Shown: positions 12,835 through 27,800 of the stretch, piece by piece
Position numbering within the stretch: position 1 is the first letter of the stretch
Layout: each line of letters opens with the position of its first letter
DNA from: Ophiura sarsii
Lineage: Eukaryota; Echinodermata; Ophiuroidea; Amphilepidida; Ophiuridae
NCBI GenBank assembly: GCA_035610835.1
Contig: CM069452.1
Location: forward strand, 67,552,919-67,616,918
DNA: 64,000 nt
Reading direction: 5' to 3'
The notes under the pieces: model-generated
Databases searched by the model: none
Told to the model about the DNA's origin: nothing
The model's input: only the letters and a program-made list of their open reading frames with translations
Made by a program: the position numbers and the translations under genes

Positions 12835-15800
12835 GGTAAGGACATGGTTTACAAAAACCAACTCGAAAAATGGTCCATGTAAGTTGTTTTATAATGCCTA
12901 TAACAACCGGAGAATGGGGCGGGGTCACATTCACAATAGGGCTTGGAGGCGGGGGCACAAAGATTTTTTATGGGCTTTTTACTGTCAGGCCCACCCTAGC
13001 TACGCTACTGCTTATTACACACTTGCGCCGAAACATTCATATAACTTATGCACGTAATTTGAAGAAGAAACAAATTTAGGCGGCGTACACTCTTAGAAGG
13101 TCAGGATCAAATACATGAGTAGATTTCCGGCTCACTTTGTTTTGATCCTTTAAGGATCATTTTCGGATCGTTTTGATCCGTTTTCGGATCGTTTTGATCC
13201 GTTTCCAGATAGATATCAACAAACGGATCAAATTCACCTTGATCAACTTTGATCTGATTTCCGGATTAATTCGATGAAACAGTTCATTGGTCAATGAGTG
13301 ACTGACGTCACTCTTTCGCAAACCGATAGACGACAAGCAGACGATCTTTTGAATTCGGTCGCCACAGTTGAAACAAGGGTGAAATACCGCGGTAAGTTAT
13401 CCAGTCTAATCTGTAAAATGTTACATGATTTTGTCGGTAAAGTAGTTTTATTTTTTATGTTTGAACATGCTCTATTCTTGTGAACAAATTTCTTGTACCT
13501 GACCAGTGCCATCATTACGATTTTCGGTCAAAATTCTCCTCACAAAATGTCACGATCACTGCGATGTACTAGGCCTACACGATGTATATAGTAAGCTTAC
13601 TGCACTCGATATATAGTCTGCAGTGTGCACCCGGGGGTGGGGGCACTCAATCAATATTAGGTTTCACACCAGGCTCCATCAAAAATACCCCCCTTTTTTT
13701 GGCCCGGTGTCACCGAAAGACCCTTGCATGCATGCTTGTTTTTACAATCTGTCACCCGATGACCCCCTATGTTTTCACTTTTTCTTTGATTCAGTTTGAT
13801 CCTGGAGTAGGATCATAAGCTACAGGTACATCCGATTAAGGATCATTATTTTGATCCGTTTCAGTATCATTTGACAGAAATATTTGATCCCATTTCGGAT
13901 CAAACTTTTTGATCCTGCTTGTCGGATCACTTTGATCCGGAAAGGGTAAGCTCATATGTGATACCGCTTCTGGATCAAAATTGATCCTTTTCGTCTCATA
14001 TTTGATCCTGACCTTCTAAGAGTGTAGCTGCAATCGTCGAATCCTTTATAAAGGGGTCAAAAAAAGTAAGTCCTCCCCCTAAAATTAGATTACTTTTGTT
14101 TACATAACTTCACACACAATAAGACGTTTTGAAAAATTGAAACGATTATGAAAAGAAAAAACGCTTGGCTACCAATAGAAAGTTTTACATTCTCGATATC
14201 ATGTTTACTTTTCCCAATACAGTCACATTTCCTCAAAATGAGGTTTTCAGAAAAAGTGGCACTTACTTGTATTGGATTTTGGCATTTTTGGGGGATATTT
14301 GACTTTTTTGGGAAAAGTAAACATGATATTGAAAATGGGAAACTTTGTACGGATAGCTAAGCGTTTTTCCTTTTAAGAAAAGTTTCAATTTTTTAAAACG
14401 TCTAATTGTGTGGGGGTGTTACGCAAACAAAATTGTATAGGATTTTGAAAATTGCCACTGTTTCTGAGAACATCGTTTTGGGAAAATGAGACAATTTTGG
14501 GAAAAGTAAACATGATATTGAACAGGAGAAACGTTCTGGAAGAAGCCAAGCACTTTTTCTTTTCACAAGTTTTTAAATTTCTCAAAACGATTAATTCTCT
14601 GCGAAGTTATGCAAATAAACTTGGTCCATTTTTCGTACAAAAAAATCACGAGAGAGAGTTTTTAAATTTACTGGTATTGACCAAGTGCCCCTTTTTCTGA
14701 AAACATCATTTTGGGGAAATGTGACTGTTTTGGGAAAAGTAAACAAGATATCGAAAATGTAAAACTTTCTTTTCGAAACGTCTAATTGTGTGTGAAGTTA
14801 TATTTAAACAAAAGTAATCTAATTTTAGGGGGGGGGGGGGGGACTTACTTATTATTCCTTCATGACATTGGCATATATTTTCTTCAATTTCATGGGATCG
14901 AATGAGCAAATATTACAGTCCACATGTAATATCTGGGATGATTTTGACACCATAACCAAGTGTCCAATGACTTTTGGTTGCTTGTGTACAAGGATGGATG
15001 CTAAATGTGGGATGTCAGTCATTGGAATCCAATATGGCCGTTACAACAATAACGGCATATTTATAAAGACATTTGCTACAGATAATTATACATAGATAAA
15101 AAGCTTCATTGATATGAATTATGTTTGGTTGAATGATACATTAGATAATATTCAATTTGAATAAATTATAAGGACTTTCCGATGTTAAATGCAACACTAT
15201 AATATAATTCAGTCATTGAATATACAGATATGAAATGGGATCATTACAATTCTCCACTTTAATTTTTGTCGACCATTGTAATTTGGATGTATTCGTTGTT
15301 ACTGGTTCAGCTGAATTTTATTCAAGCTATAGCCGATATCAGTTTGTTTTTTCCTATTCTTATTTCACTTTTTTCACCGATTCATATGACAAACCATACG
15401 ATATAATTATAACTAATACTATTGTCTATTCTTTTCATTGTTGTGCTTTTGTTGTATACGGTAATTTGTTTCGTGCCGGGCTGTCCGGTTACCATTTAAC
15501 TTGTACGCTCAAGGTTATGATTTCAGCTCTAGGGACACTTTGTTTACAGTGAAAATATTGGCCATGTTCACTTGTACACGATTCATGTACCCAGTAGCCT
15601 AGCCAGGGTCACTTGTCAGGGGGGCAAAGGGTATTTTCCCCCGGTGAACACCAGTTCGACCCGGTGGCGAAGCCGTTGATTATCCTTTTTTAATTCTAAT
15701 CTTAGCCAGATAAACCACCAGACATGGGGCAGACAAGTTGCAGGACAGTGATGACAGATTGGCCTGGCCATGAAAGTAACAGACACTCCTCTACACACTT

Positions 15801-18800
15801 AAAAATAGGTAGTCAAAAATGACTCCTTGTCAGGGTTCAACTATGCACCAATTGAAAAAAGGGTTAAATATTACACTTTTCCAGTTAAGATATATACTTG
15901 TATACAATCCCGGGGACAATGTCACGACAAGCGATGATGAAGAGTGTAGTAAAGTTCACAATAACAAAAGTCACGGTCAGGTGCTGTTCGAGAATAAAGG
16001 CTGTCCCAAAATGATTTATCGATTATCGTCAGAGTTTCAGAGTACACACCACCAAATGATATTTTGCATTTTGGCCATACACGGCAGTGTTTGAAATTAA
16101 GATTGACCCCATCATAAGTCTAAATTTAACACCTATAGAAAAGGTAAAAAGTGCTGTAAATGTACCAAAATCTTTCATAATTTAGATTTTGTAGATTATT
16201 TCCTCCACATTAGGCCCAACATCTCTAGCTTTTTCTTGAATGGCATAAGTTTACACGATTTCACTGTTTCCACCAATTTAGAGCTAAAACCCCTGATATA
16301 AGAATATAGACAGCCTGTCCTACCTAAGATAGATATCATTGGCCCGTAGCGGGGGAAAATGCTGGTTACCCCCCACAAAAGTGATTGTTTTTAAGCAGAA
16401 GACATCTAGATCTTCAATAACAAGAAGAGTATTTAAAAAAATACAATCATCGCACAGAAGAGGTAGATTAAAAGCTAATTATTGAATTAATTTAAATTAT
16501 ATGGTCACTTTAAACTTGATTGAATTTGGATATTAAATGTATCGTATTTGTTGTATTGTATTAACTATACTATAAACACAGTGTGCTACTTTACATACGT
16601 ACAGGCTGTCCTAAATTGACTACTACCCATCGATGTTCAAAGTGCATTCATTTTTTTTCGTATGAAAACATAGAAAATCAATAAAATTAGAACCATTGTT
16701 TTTCCTTTATCCTTATGACAATTTTTAGCTTATCATGAATACATTGTAACATTGGACTTATCAAACTGAAGATACACTCTTTAGCAGAAGACATGGTGGT
16801 TTCACCTTTTTGACAGAATGCAAATCAGTATTTTTTTAAATTATGAAGTAAAAGAAGTTTATCACACTTGAGTGACCCCATATTTTGACATGTGTTTAGG
16901 TACTTTTGAATAGCCAATGAAGTGGTATACATGTAGGTGAATTAGTACTTAGTAGTGGCTTAGATAGATTTTATTTTCACATTGCTGGGGATTTGTGATT
17001 TTTTTAAAACTAAAATTGGAATAATACTTTCCGTTCTGATCACATAATAACTGCGATTGTACCAATCACTACAAATTCGGGCAAGAGGGTATTTATTAAT
17101 GTTGATACTGATCATCTAAACAATATTCAAAACGGAGCTAATTCACAAATTCCCACGTAAAATGGTCAGTAACTTGAACATTGTATAAACTGGCACCGGT
17201 ATTTGTGAATGGTTACATGAGAATAGTTCCATCATGTCCATGGACCAATGTATCAATTAGTATTGTAATTCCATTCCTTGTTATTAACAAATAGGGGATG
17301 GACGTGTGTTACAGGCTATCCCGAACCCGAAATGATTAGCACCCATCATTGCCAAAAGTTCATTAATTTTTTTCATTATAAAAACCAATGAGATTAGGTC
17401 CGTCGTTTTTCATTTTTTTCTCACATAATTGTAGGCCTATATCCATTCATTCGAATCATATTATACTAGTATAAACTGTTCCCTGAGGCCCATAGACTCA
17501 CTACTTAGAAACTAAATGCATTAATTGTACTGGTTAACTTGTGTCACACAATGTTATTATGCTCAGCCAGGAATAAGCAGGAATATAAACACGCCGATAA
17601 TTATTACTCAAGTCATTTATTTATTTTGCACCCTTTGGGTTGAGTAGACCTACTTTTCCAATATTGCTGTTTCACTTTACACATTACACGTGTGAGGCTG
17701 TATTATATACATGTACATGCATAGCTATTATACATGTGGAGCCCAGACACCATCAACAGGCACTGGGAGAGTGCATTTGAGTGTGGCCAGCACTACTATT
17801 ATACCAGTCAGAGAACCAATCAGGAACATTATTAGAAGAAAATCTAGGATGGATATTTTCATTACAGTAGTTTATTGTAAAGAGGTGGCTTGGTGGGAGG
17901 TCACAAGTGCTAAAGATAGTAGGAGCTTGAACACAGCACTCTAAAGCTGTGATAAAATGGCTGCATGAAAGTGTCCTTGACCGGGGGTCACAAAATAGAA
18001 TAATACCATCTGCGATGGAAAAACAATGATTTGAATGAACCAGTTTGCTCTAAAGGTGAAAAAAATTAACACGAACTTGACCTCTTTACCACACAAAGCA
18101 ATAGAGAACTGATTTGGTGGTGTGTGACCTTCATTAATTATTTTAGTCATGAAATAATAGGTTAAACTCTGACATCGATTAATCATAGGTTTGTTGTTTT
18201 TAAATCAACTTTGACATTTGTAACCTTCCATTAGAATTTCGGATCATGGAAATCGGATTTGTCAAACTAAGGGACCGTTCATAATTTAAATAATAAAAAT
18301 CAAAGAATAAAAGAAATCAAAGGGGGGGGGGGGAGGGGTTATAACTTTTATAGGAAATTAAGGGGGCGGTCATAACTTTTTTGTACTAATATGTCAAACC
18401 ATAATTTCTTTTGGATAACAATTTTGTTATACAGTCATGGTCCCGGCCGCGAATTTATTAACCGTACTCACTCACTGGATAAATGTATTGCTGTACAATG
18501 TACATGTGTTATGCACTTTACTCCGTCAGGTATCAAATGTTGTTTACGGTAATAAAGATCGCCGGCCATAACCGTAACCCTGCCAAATCCAACGAGCCAA
18601 TCTCTATGTTCCACCCGGCGTGCAAGTTTTTCGAGGATAAAATGGACCCAGGCTATATACGCGGCCGAGTATACTTGGCTAAGTAGCCTTGATACCCGTG
18701 GTGTAGTGGGGAGTCGTTCCCGCATCGCATAGCATTTCGGCCTGTAACCTTTTTGAACATGGAACCCCCATACAACTTGCAACATTTTACGCTCAATTCT

Positions 18801-21800
18801 CATAGCCCTTGTGCACGTAATATTGAAGCGATTAGAGATTGAACAGCACCCACAAGAAGCTGGAGTCTTAATGAACAATTCCCAATGTTTAAAATGCTAA
18901 TCGCTTCATTGTTTTAATTTTGAAAGAATATGGGAATCAGCAAAGCGTAAGAAATGTGATGCTTGAATAACTTCATATCAAATATATCTTTATCAACGAT
19001 TTTGCCAAAACAGTTAATCTAGTGTAGCATAGTGGCCATGCTCTAGCGCTCCCGCCCAGGAATCCCGGGTTCAATTCCGCAACCAACCTACGGTTATATA
19101 TCATTATTTATTATATGGCTGTTTTTTGTAACATACGCCACCTTCCTGCAGCGTTCATAGTTTACTTCGCCGGATCTGAACAAAAGAAAAGACCTATCTA
19201 TTATAGTATGGGATAAACGCTGAAGCTGCTATGGGGTTAAAGATAAAATTCTGAAAACTGACTACGCTGCCCATGCTGACAGCATGCCCACACTGGTCTG
19301 TTTCTGTCGTGTCAGCATTCTGTCGCGTATTAGTAGGCATAGCACAAGTCACGCTTCACAAACCTGCCACATACACATTTCGTGAACAATTGAGAAATGT
19401 CTATTTTGTAGGTAAACTTTAAATCTAATTTATAAACCAACGAAAGTATATATATACAAATGTAATCTTTTCACTTTATATAATTTAAATATGTTCTTGA
19501 AATTGTGGGGGAGTGTTAATTCATTAATCTTCCTAGAAATATTTTAAATAACATATTGTATTTATTGTTTTTAATACAGCGCGTGAAATCTACTACTTTT
19601 CCCATTGAGTGCACACATATAAATCAGATGCATTTTCCGCGAGCCCTACATTGCATGTAGGCAATTGCCATTACCATATAATCATAGCCCTGCTCTTCAG
19701 CTACATACATATACATGTACTATTCTACATTTATTTCCATAACTCGACATTAGATTGTTTAAACAAGTCCACATATGTTGCTCAAAATACCTCATTTTTG
19801 GGCAAAATTCCTTATTTTTTGGGCACATTTTAAAAAGTAGATATTCTATTGTGTACTACACATTCCTAGGAATCTATTGGTGTAATTAGATTTTCAAAAC
19901 AGTCAGTGTAGCATTTTGAGATTTATCGGGACATTTCTGCATAATTTGATACAATGGTTACCATGGTTACAATTAAAAAGTAATAAAATATACTTTTGTT
20001 AAACACGGTGACATATATTGTGAATGTATTTATGAATATAATTGTGTCAAAAAAATATGACGTAAGGTAGCTTATTTTCATTTTTGAGATTTGAATAATT
20101 GATTAGCTAATTTGCATAAGATATCGAACTGAGTCAGTTTAAAAGATACATCTTAAAGGGACATTAAGTGGTGTTGAAAATTTTAAATGTTTAAAAATTT
20201 ACTTCAAGACGAACATTAAAAATTGCCATTATTGTTGTTTCTACTAACAAGAACACAGCAAAACTTGATTAAAACAATATCATCGCTATTTATTGAAAAA
20301 CGCCCTCTATGCAAATATGATTCGCGTTATGTATCAAGCGTACTGCAAGGGGATACTGGTTGCGGCTCTACCAGCATTTTTGAATCGACGTTTTGTTGTA
20401 CAAAAAGGGCGGATTTTTCTTAATCCTTTTAGGTGTAAGTTTATACATGTAATACAATTGTAATAATATACAAATCTCAGTTTTTATCATATATTTTTGT
20501 AATTGAGGGCGCTGCCTCCACCACATATGCCTCCACCACATCTCTTCATGCCCCTTTAATTAATACTAACTTGTATACCATTTTGTCAATCTCATTTGTT
20601 ATTTCACTCTTACATAGTTCCCATACAATGCACCGGTGATTTTATGACGGTAGGAGCAACCTATTCAGATTCAGTTCATCGAGGATCGCCTGACGGAAAC
20701 CACTGTTATTTTGTCATCGAGACGACACTAGGATTTCCTGCGAGGTACACCTCAAAAGAGTTGGCGGCTACTGCGTGTACAGCAGAGGCAGCGGCGAACG
20801 TATTAAATACAGGCGCCGATTTTACCGTTGTTCACGTGTACCCCGCAGTTGTTGACTGTGTCGATGAGTTAAACTTCCTTCAGGATGTGCAGATGACTTT
20901 GCCTGAGTATAAAAGAGTTTGGATGGGATACACCCTGCGCAGCGGTACATATTATCCCGATGATAGACACTCTGGATTTCTCTACGGATCTTCCAAGCGG
21001 GGCTATTGGCCATGGCGTAAGTTACTATTATTATTATTCAATAATTCACTAGAATTATATCCGTCGCTTTCAGACGAGGCTGCTAAACCCGGGGGAAGGG
21101 GGAGGGGGGGGGGGGGGGGGGGGGGGGGGCGAGGGTCACTCCGATTTCTTGTAGGGATGTGCAGCCAGCAAATTGAAACTTTGAAATAATGAATTGTTTC
21201 AATAGATGAGGTTTGTAGGAACCCTCAAGAGTAATAATGTATGGGGAAAGGGTTGAATGCTGGCGTTATGATAGAAATTTGATTGAAGCCATTTTAGGTG
21301 GTGAGAAGTGCTGACAATTTCGATATGATCTACATCGAAATGACCAAATCATGACATTTTACATGATATACGCAGTGGCGTACCGACCGGGGGGGGGGGG
21401 GGCAGGGGGGCAAGTTGCCCCCCTGGCTCCAAATACCGGGACGCTAAATTCCCAATACCGGGACGCTAAATTTGCATAAGGAAAAAAAATATGGCCCAAA
21501 ACACTGAGGAATTGGCATTGTTTGTTGACCGTTGTGCTTTTTGGACTCCGAAATTTTGTGACCGTGCGAAATGTTGTGACTGTGCGAAAAAAAATTACCG
21601 TGCGAATTTTTTTGAACCCCCCCCCCCCCCCCCCCCCCCCCACTTACGTGAAATTCACGAGTTGACTGACTGGGAAAAAAATTGGGGCAACCTTTTACGA
21701 AAATTTACGCCACTACCGGGACGACATACTTCTGCCCCCCCTGGCTCACATGCCGCGGTACGCGCCTGGAAGAAAAAAAATTGAAAACAAAATCCGCCCG

Positions 21801-24800
21801 CCCGCCCCTCCTCTCTGAAAGTTGTGGAGGACAACGTAACAATTTTTTGGGCCTTATTAAGGTAACATTACGTGATCCGACAGGCAGCATGTTTCCCGCG
21901 CAGGAAACCTTACAAGGAGCCATGGTGTTACAGCTGAATGTGGCATTCTGACCATAAATAATTAGTTTTACCATTAGGCCAAAAAAAAAAAATTGTTATA
22001 TTGGCGTAACCCGCCCGACCCTAAAAATACGCCCGACCCTACACTTTTTTTTTTTTTTTCAGTGAAAAAAAAAACAAAAAACCAACCGACCGACCCTAAA
22101 AAATAAAAAAATGAAAAAAATAAATGTTTTTTTCTCGAACGAAATACGACGGTGCTCCTCGAATAAACGGAAATTCCTTCCGAAAACGGAAGTATAAACA
22201 TTGTGATCATCATGGCAGCGACCAGCAAACAATAGGGAATGTTTAAACTCGGTTAACATTGTTCAAAAACAGCTGCTAAAAAAAAAAAAAAAAAATCCCT
22301 ACCTACCTACCCTATTTTTGTTCAGCCCGTTACGCCAATATAACAATTTTTTTTTTTTGGCCTTAGTTTAAGAATCCTCGCAGAACCCGCGGTAAATCAA
22401 CCGATCATCATCCAGTCAGCAACATTCATGAAAGTCAGCTGTGATAGGGCAATTCATATTCATGTTTTTGATATTTTGTGATAACAATTCCCTCATTATT
22501 TCACTCATCCAAAATCAATAGACTCAAGTAATAAGCCTTCAGGTGCAACTGATCGATGTGTAGTTCTTGAACCCGATGACGGACTACAGGAGCTAGACTG
22601 TGCTGGGTTGTATCTACCCGTTATTTGCGAATTCTCCCTTCTGGAAGACCCGGCTTTAGGACGAAACAGTAAGTGAATAACAACCAAAAACGATAATATA
22701 TTCAATACGAAAGAAGAGTCTGGGAAAAAGAATGCTTTAGGTCCCGGATTCTAGACTGTACTAGTATCGGACGATATTGGAACACCCAGTATCGTTCGAT
22801 AATGGTACAAAGTCGGTGTTCCACTATCGGACGATACTAGGGCATTTAAAATATTCTAGTATCGGCACAGGAACACAATATTACGTACCAGTATCGGGGA
22901 AAACCACGCTGGTAGTGTGTACCAGTATTGCATGCCCGATACTGGAACATAAAAACGTTCCAGTATCACTCGATACTGGTTTTTCAATATCGACCGATAC
23001 TGTTTGGTGTTCCAGTGACTGATACTTTGTTTCAGATTGAACGATACTGGTATACCAGTTTATGGGACTCTAAATACACTTTTTTTCCGGAGTAGGTGTA
23101 ATATCGATGAAATAAATTGTTCTTTTGACAAATCCAATAAAATCGTACTTACTGAGCTGGAGCAGGGGTGTGCCACTGAGCTTGCCGATCGGGTCCACTT
23201 TTAAATTGAAGTTAGTCAGCATAGAATTGATGGCGCTATACTGATACGGCGTGATTGTCAGGGGATTGTAGCAGACGATGGTAGACACGAACGGTCGTTA
23301 ATTTTGAATTTCCATTATTTTCAATGTAACAATGGATTTTGCCCGGGATTTTGATTATACGACCCCATAAAATTCATCACACGTTGGAACTAAATTATTT
23401 CATCCAAAAACCAGAAACCGCTGGAGTTGGATAACCAACTCCAGTGTCAGTATCATTTTTTGACAGCAAGCTGTGTGTAAATCTACCGCGTGCACAGCGC
23501 CACCAATTCTATGCTGACTAACACGCCGGTCACCGACGCATTCCAGACGATTATCATAATTTATTCAAATATTCAAAAGGACTGTTTTCGCTACGTACGT
23601 TAGCATACGACTTTCCTATCCCAAAATTAATAGTATCCCTGGCTGGAGTCTTCATCAGACTGGCAACCTTCTGGCTGATATCCTGTTGGTTTTATTAGGA
23701 AGACTCACGCCGATAGAGGGCGGGCTTTCGATCAGTTGGTCGTAGATGTTGTTTAACTTACAAGTAAGCCCCCCTCGTCTTTGATTCGATTTTATTGGAT
23801 TCGTCAAAAGAACAATGACTTAGTCCATGTTTATGAACAATCCTGATGCATCTATTATTATAGTCTGTAATGTCATTCAGAAATGTCTGCCACAATGTGT
23901 GTTTTTGTATTGACTGAACACGTAATCACCGAGATGTCTCATAATAGCCTAGGCCTATACAGTGAAAACCGTTGAGAAATATTAATTTAGTTTCTCATGC
24001 TGGGTAGACCAGCATGAATGATAAGTTTTGTGTCTCTCTCCAGAGAGGTCCACTCCAATGGACACAAATACATGTACTTCTCTGACCAGATTTGAACCGG
24101 AAACCTTCGTTAGCGCGATGAGCTAAGGAGGCAACTGCCGTGAAATGGCAAGATTTATAATATATTGGTTTCTATTGTCCTTCAATATCTCCTTATAGCG
24201 GAAGGTTTCAGGACAATATATATATTTATATAAAAATACGAAATCACATTGAATTGAGATAGTTTTACTTCATTCTCTGGATAGACTAGACAGATTAAGT
24301 TATTTATATTTAAGAAGTTTAGTTGATGTAGGCCTATACCGTCTGTCACTGTCAGTTCGTGTTTCGCCGAGCGTTCAGCGTAGTAATACAAGCATGCAGG
24401 AAGTAAACATGATAAAGGAGATCCTACATCTACCTTTTTTTTATCGCAAATTGTTCTTCGGTCGGTAAATCATGTAAATGTTTATAGGATATTTTAAACT
24501 TGTAACTGCCAGCGTATTAATCGGCACTATTTGTCTTACAGCAATCACATTCACCGGCACAGCCCCTGGGCCCTATCCCGACGCTCTGATGTTCCCCTAT
24601 GGTGACGCTTTCAGAGGTTTCGTTAACGCCGGAGATGAAGTGATGCGCAAAACGGATGATGGAGATAGCGGGGCGATTGATGTTTTGACTGGCGGCTTCC
24701 GCTTCTATGACCGCGTGTATCACGAGCTATATGTAAGTTTTTGTTAAAAGTCATTCAAATTTGTTTGCAGCCTTTGTGTGTTTCTTTGATATTGCACAAT

Positions 24801-27800
24801 TTACTTTTTGTTTAATTCTCAATAGTGTTCGAACATATTTCTGTTAAATCATTTTTAATTTTTAAAAAAGGCTAAAAAAAATTTTAAAAAAAAAGTATAA
24901 ATAGCTTTTTTTTTCTCAAATGCGATAAACAAATGTCAAATTTGAGATATATCGGTCGGTTGGGCCAGTAGAATATGTTTTTTTGTTACTACACCTTAAT
25001 TTAATTTAAAAATAAATAAAAAAATAAAAAAATAAAAAACCATCATGCTAACGTGTAATGATTCATGATTTGTCTCCAGGTCAATGCTAACGGTCACGTG
25101 ACATTCGACGATGACGAAAGTGAATATGAACCTGAACCCCTACCCTTAGACGACATCGTTATGATCGCGCCGTTCTGGGCTGACATTAATTTTAGAAGCA
25201 AAGGCGGCGATGTCTTCTATCGTCATCTTCTCAGAGAGCCAAGATCAGTGGATGCGGCAAAAGATGCGTTGTTTGATCTTGTGGATCAGCTTATCTGCGA
25301 GTCAGGACTGGTGGACGCTCCCGACCCAGCGACCTGGATGTTTATAGTCACCTGGGATCACGTTGGCTTCTATGGATCTGATATAAAAGGATGTGGTGTA
25401 AGAATATAATATAGAGGGCGTTGTTTATACCGTCTGCTGTCTTATTGGGTAGAAAATAATTATGTTGTAAGGGTAAGACTATAGCTATAGAGGGCGCTAT
25501 TTATAGCTGCTGTCAAAATTGAGTAGCAAATGGCGCAAGAAAAATCATAGTATTTATACTATTAATATAACACTTCCCACGCGGCAGTCGTCTGCAGACG
25601 ACAGTTTCAAAATGTTTCAAAATGTTTCAAAGATGTCAAAATTAATTATTTCATCAACATGTTTGATCATTTCATCATCTAGATCTTTGAAAATTGGGTA
25701 CAGTTTCTGACAAATCTGTTTTGAATAATATGGTAAAAGTAATAGCCGCGTAGAAAGTGATAATACATGCCTAAGAATTATATTAGGGAGCAAATCAAAA
25801 CTCGACCGCGCGGCAACCACCGATTCCGCCCGGTCGGACCGCATATCATTGTTTAGAACAATAGAAACCGGCTGCAACCTTACGGAACCTTACGGAACCG
25901 CCGGTTGCCGGGCGGTCGAGTTTTGATGTGCTCCCTTACCCAAAAATATACAGTCATTCTAAACTGTCCAAATCAAATGGTTGATTCATCATCACCCCAT
26001 ACACTGTAAAAGAGGTCGCGGACAGATTAATGTTTAGAAAGTTAATTCCTGATCATCTAATTACATAATTATTCATGAAACGTGTTCAGGATCTAAACAT
26101 TGACGTGTTTACACTAATCTGTCCCCGATTTAAATTTTTGGGCAAAAAATGTCATTTGAATGAAATAATAGCGTAACATCATCCAAGTCAAATCTGATTA
26201 CCCCGATATACCAATCATGATAATAAAAATATAAACGATTGCTCATGTAGATACAGCTGGAGCGGTCAAACCAACCCTGCCAACGGTCAATTGCGATATC
26301 CTTAGAATTTTTCGTATCTCAACAAATTTTAGATCTTTATTTACCAAAATACTGAAGCTCAAAGCGTATTTTTGGACGTTTACAGGTGAATACGTTCCAA
26401 GCGGTTCTGATCGCAGATGAAGCAGGACGATCCTTTGTGATATTCAACTATCATGATATTTCATGGCACAGCGCTTCAACCGATTCTGGAGAAAGAAAAA
26501 CCGGAGAAGGCGGAGGTCCGGCAACGGTGAGTGAAATATTTTTTTGAAACTCGTTGACGTATAATTCTCACGAATTTGCAACGTAGCCAAATTATCGGAT
26601 AGTACCTACAAGAGCTATTACGCCTACGGCAATCAGGCCTTGCGCTTGCTTTGCGCTGAAAATCAAAAGGTATCTTAAAGGCCCTGTCACACATACAGCG
26701 ATCAGGCCAGCGATTGCACTGCGCTATAAAAAGTGTATAACACGCAGTGGTAGCGCGGAAAACTGTCCATTTTTAAATCAATATCACCAAAACCCTTTCA
26801 CAACCTGCTGCGATCAGACCGGCGCTTGGATTACGCTGAAACATTATCAAAACGCCAAGCAAAACGCATCAAGATCTCCACATACCCCTCAATGACGCAG
26901 TGGGAACTGGCTGGGACTTCAGAGGGTCGTGAGAGGGTCCCCATGGTCTTCCTTGAGCGCCAGTGCACCACGCTTGTTTTGTGCATGCACAAAACAAGCG
27001 TGGGGGTTCCGCGTTCTGTTCAGAGCGCTATAATGACTCAGTAGCAGCAAAAAGTGAGCGTCGCGTCGACGTAGCAAGGACGCATACAAACTACTTGTCC
27101 TCTGCGACTGCAGTAAAGGTTCGTTCACACTAGGTGATGTTTGCCGTGCGATGCGATGCGGTAGCCGTACTTCCACCGCAATGTACGGTAATTCGTCGCG
27201 GATCACGCCGGGTCAACACAGGTCACCGCATGCGATGGCATTCAGTGCCGTTTGGCAAAATATGAGAGCGTCAGCGTCAACGCAATGCGTCGCAGACTGC
27301 CGCAATGGCAGTTAAATATGTTTTAACTCAATTGCAATAACGTACCGCGCGCACCGCACAGTAAATAACGTTTTAGTGTGAACGAACCTTTGCTTTCAGG
27401 AGACAAACACATTATGATATTATCATCACTATTATATCATGTTAATGTATTCAGATTAATCAAAAATGTTATTGATAGGCCTACACCTGTTTAAACTCCC
27501 GCCATGGCTATACAATAGCATTATCGCATTACGCTAAGCTAGGATAATGCTCTCTAAATAGGATTTAAATAACAATCAATGTATCGGCAATGTGATTAGC
27601 TTTAAATATGGGTCATTGTTATTCCTTCTGTATCTACTACAAGGAGTATAATGTACAGTCCTCAAAATAAGTAACTGACCAGGTAATATGCTTACAACTC
27701 AAAACTATCGGCCGATTGCACCAATGACGAGTAGCTGAAGAATAGCGCTACCTCGCCAGTAACTGAGGCGTAACCAAAACATTTGAGAGCACCAAACCGG

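Noticed and set aside
18690..18775. Possible tRNA gene (GGTGTAGTGGGGAG)
   Set aside because: Only an A-box-like word is present; no B-box at the right distance and no cloverleaf.
18468..18878. 136-codon minus-strand frame in intron 1
   Set aside because: No recognisable domain, no splice partners, and it overlaps repeat-like sequence with weak tRNA A-box resemblance.
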